A stretch of DNA of 15,272 nucleotides, taken from NCBI GenBank assembly GCA_947372535.1, contig CANBUA010000094.1:1-15272 (forward strand), in the 5' to 3' direction. The translations under genes were made by a program, and so were the position numbers. Of the stretch, positions 15,232-15,272 are shown piece after piece. The notes under the pieces were generated by a model, which made no database searches, was not told the origin of the DNA, and worked only from the letters and a program-made list of their open reading frames with translations. The stretch is from Burkholderiales bacterium (GTDB lineage Bacteria > Pseudomonadota > Gammaproteobacteria > Burkholderiales > Burkholderiaceae). Each line of letters begins with the position of its first letter. Position 1 is the stretch's first letter.

Positions 15232-15272
15232 ACAACACCCTTGAATCCCCGTTGCTGGATGACCATGCATTG
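15228..15272 (+). CDS. N-terminal fragment of the next operon gene
   Basis: The first 15 codons (beginning MNNTLESPLL) of a gene cut by the right edge. The ATG overlaps the DUF1365 stop as ATGA, and GGAG ends seven bases upstream, so the start is well supported. The visible peptide carries no diagnostic motif. In related clusters this slot usually holds a SAM-dependent cyclopropane-fatty-acyl-phospholipid synthase-like methyltransferase; that is a prediction from gene order only. Confidence 0.6.
   Translation, partial: MNNTLESPLLDDHAL

Overview
The window looks like a chromosomal segment from a high-GC betaproteobacterium. Burkholderiales, possibly Comamonadaceae or a relative, is my inference from the strong G/C third-position bias, the protein character and the dense overlapping operons; there is no rRNA or marker gene to prove it. 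Eleven complete genes and two edge-truncated genes fill almost the whole window. I see no tRNA, rRNA, insertion sequence, CRISPR array or long repeat. No gene-free stretch exceeds about 215 bases.

Left half, minus strand (positions 6038 down to 1): one compact transcription unit, read in the order DHA2-type MFS exporter, phospholipase D-family predicted lipoprotein, metallo-beta-lactamase-fold DNA exonuclease, ATP-dependent DNA ligase, and the N-terminus of a DEXH-box helicase. The last three are the ligase-associated (Lhr-type) DNA damage response module. They are joined by 4-base start/stop overlaps. The fourth usual member, the PdeM-type endonuclease, would lie beyond the left edge if present.

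Centre, plus strand (6240 to 9732): ku and ligD form a complete bacterial non-homologous end-joining pair. LigD has the Pseudomonas-type order phosphoesterase, ligase, polymerase, and all recognisable catalytic residues are present. The ku-ligD unit is divergent from the exporter/PLD/ligase unit, so two independent ATP-dependent-ligase repair systems sit back to back around a 201-base intergenic region.

Positions 9753 to 11147, minus strand: an exported L-sorbosone/aldose dehydrogenase-like (PQQ-type beta-propeller) protein, convergent with ligD across 20 bases. A small inverted repeat covers the ligD stop codon.

Right part, plus strand (11361 to the end): a second overlapping operon containing an unrecognised exported protein, a membrane-bound acyl desaturase of the stearoyl-CoA type, a COG2907-like FAD-dependent amine-oxidase-family protein, a DUF1365 protein, and the first 15 codons of another gene. 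Desaturase, flavoprotein and DUF1365 genes together are typical of lipid-modification clusters that usually continue into a cyclopropane-fatty-acid-synthase-like methyltransferase. That last gene is cut off here and its identity is only a prediction.

Most of the content is recognisable. The parts least explained by known systems are the exporter and PLD lipoprotein fused transcriptionally to the ligase repair module, and the unknown exported protein translationally coupled to the desaturase.
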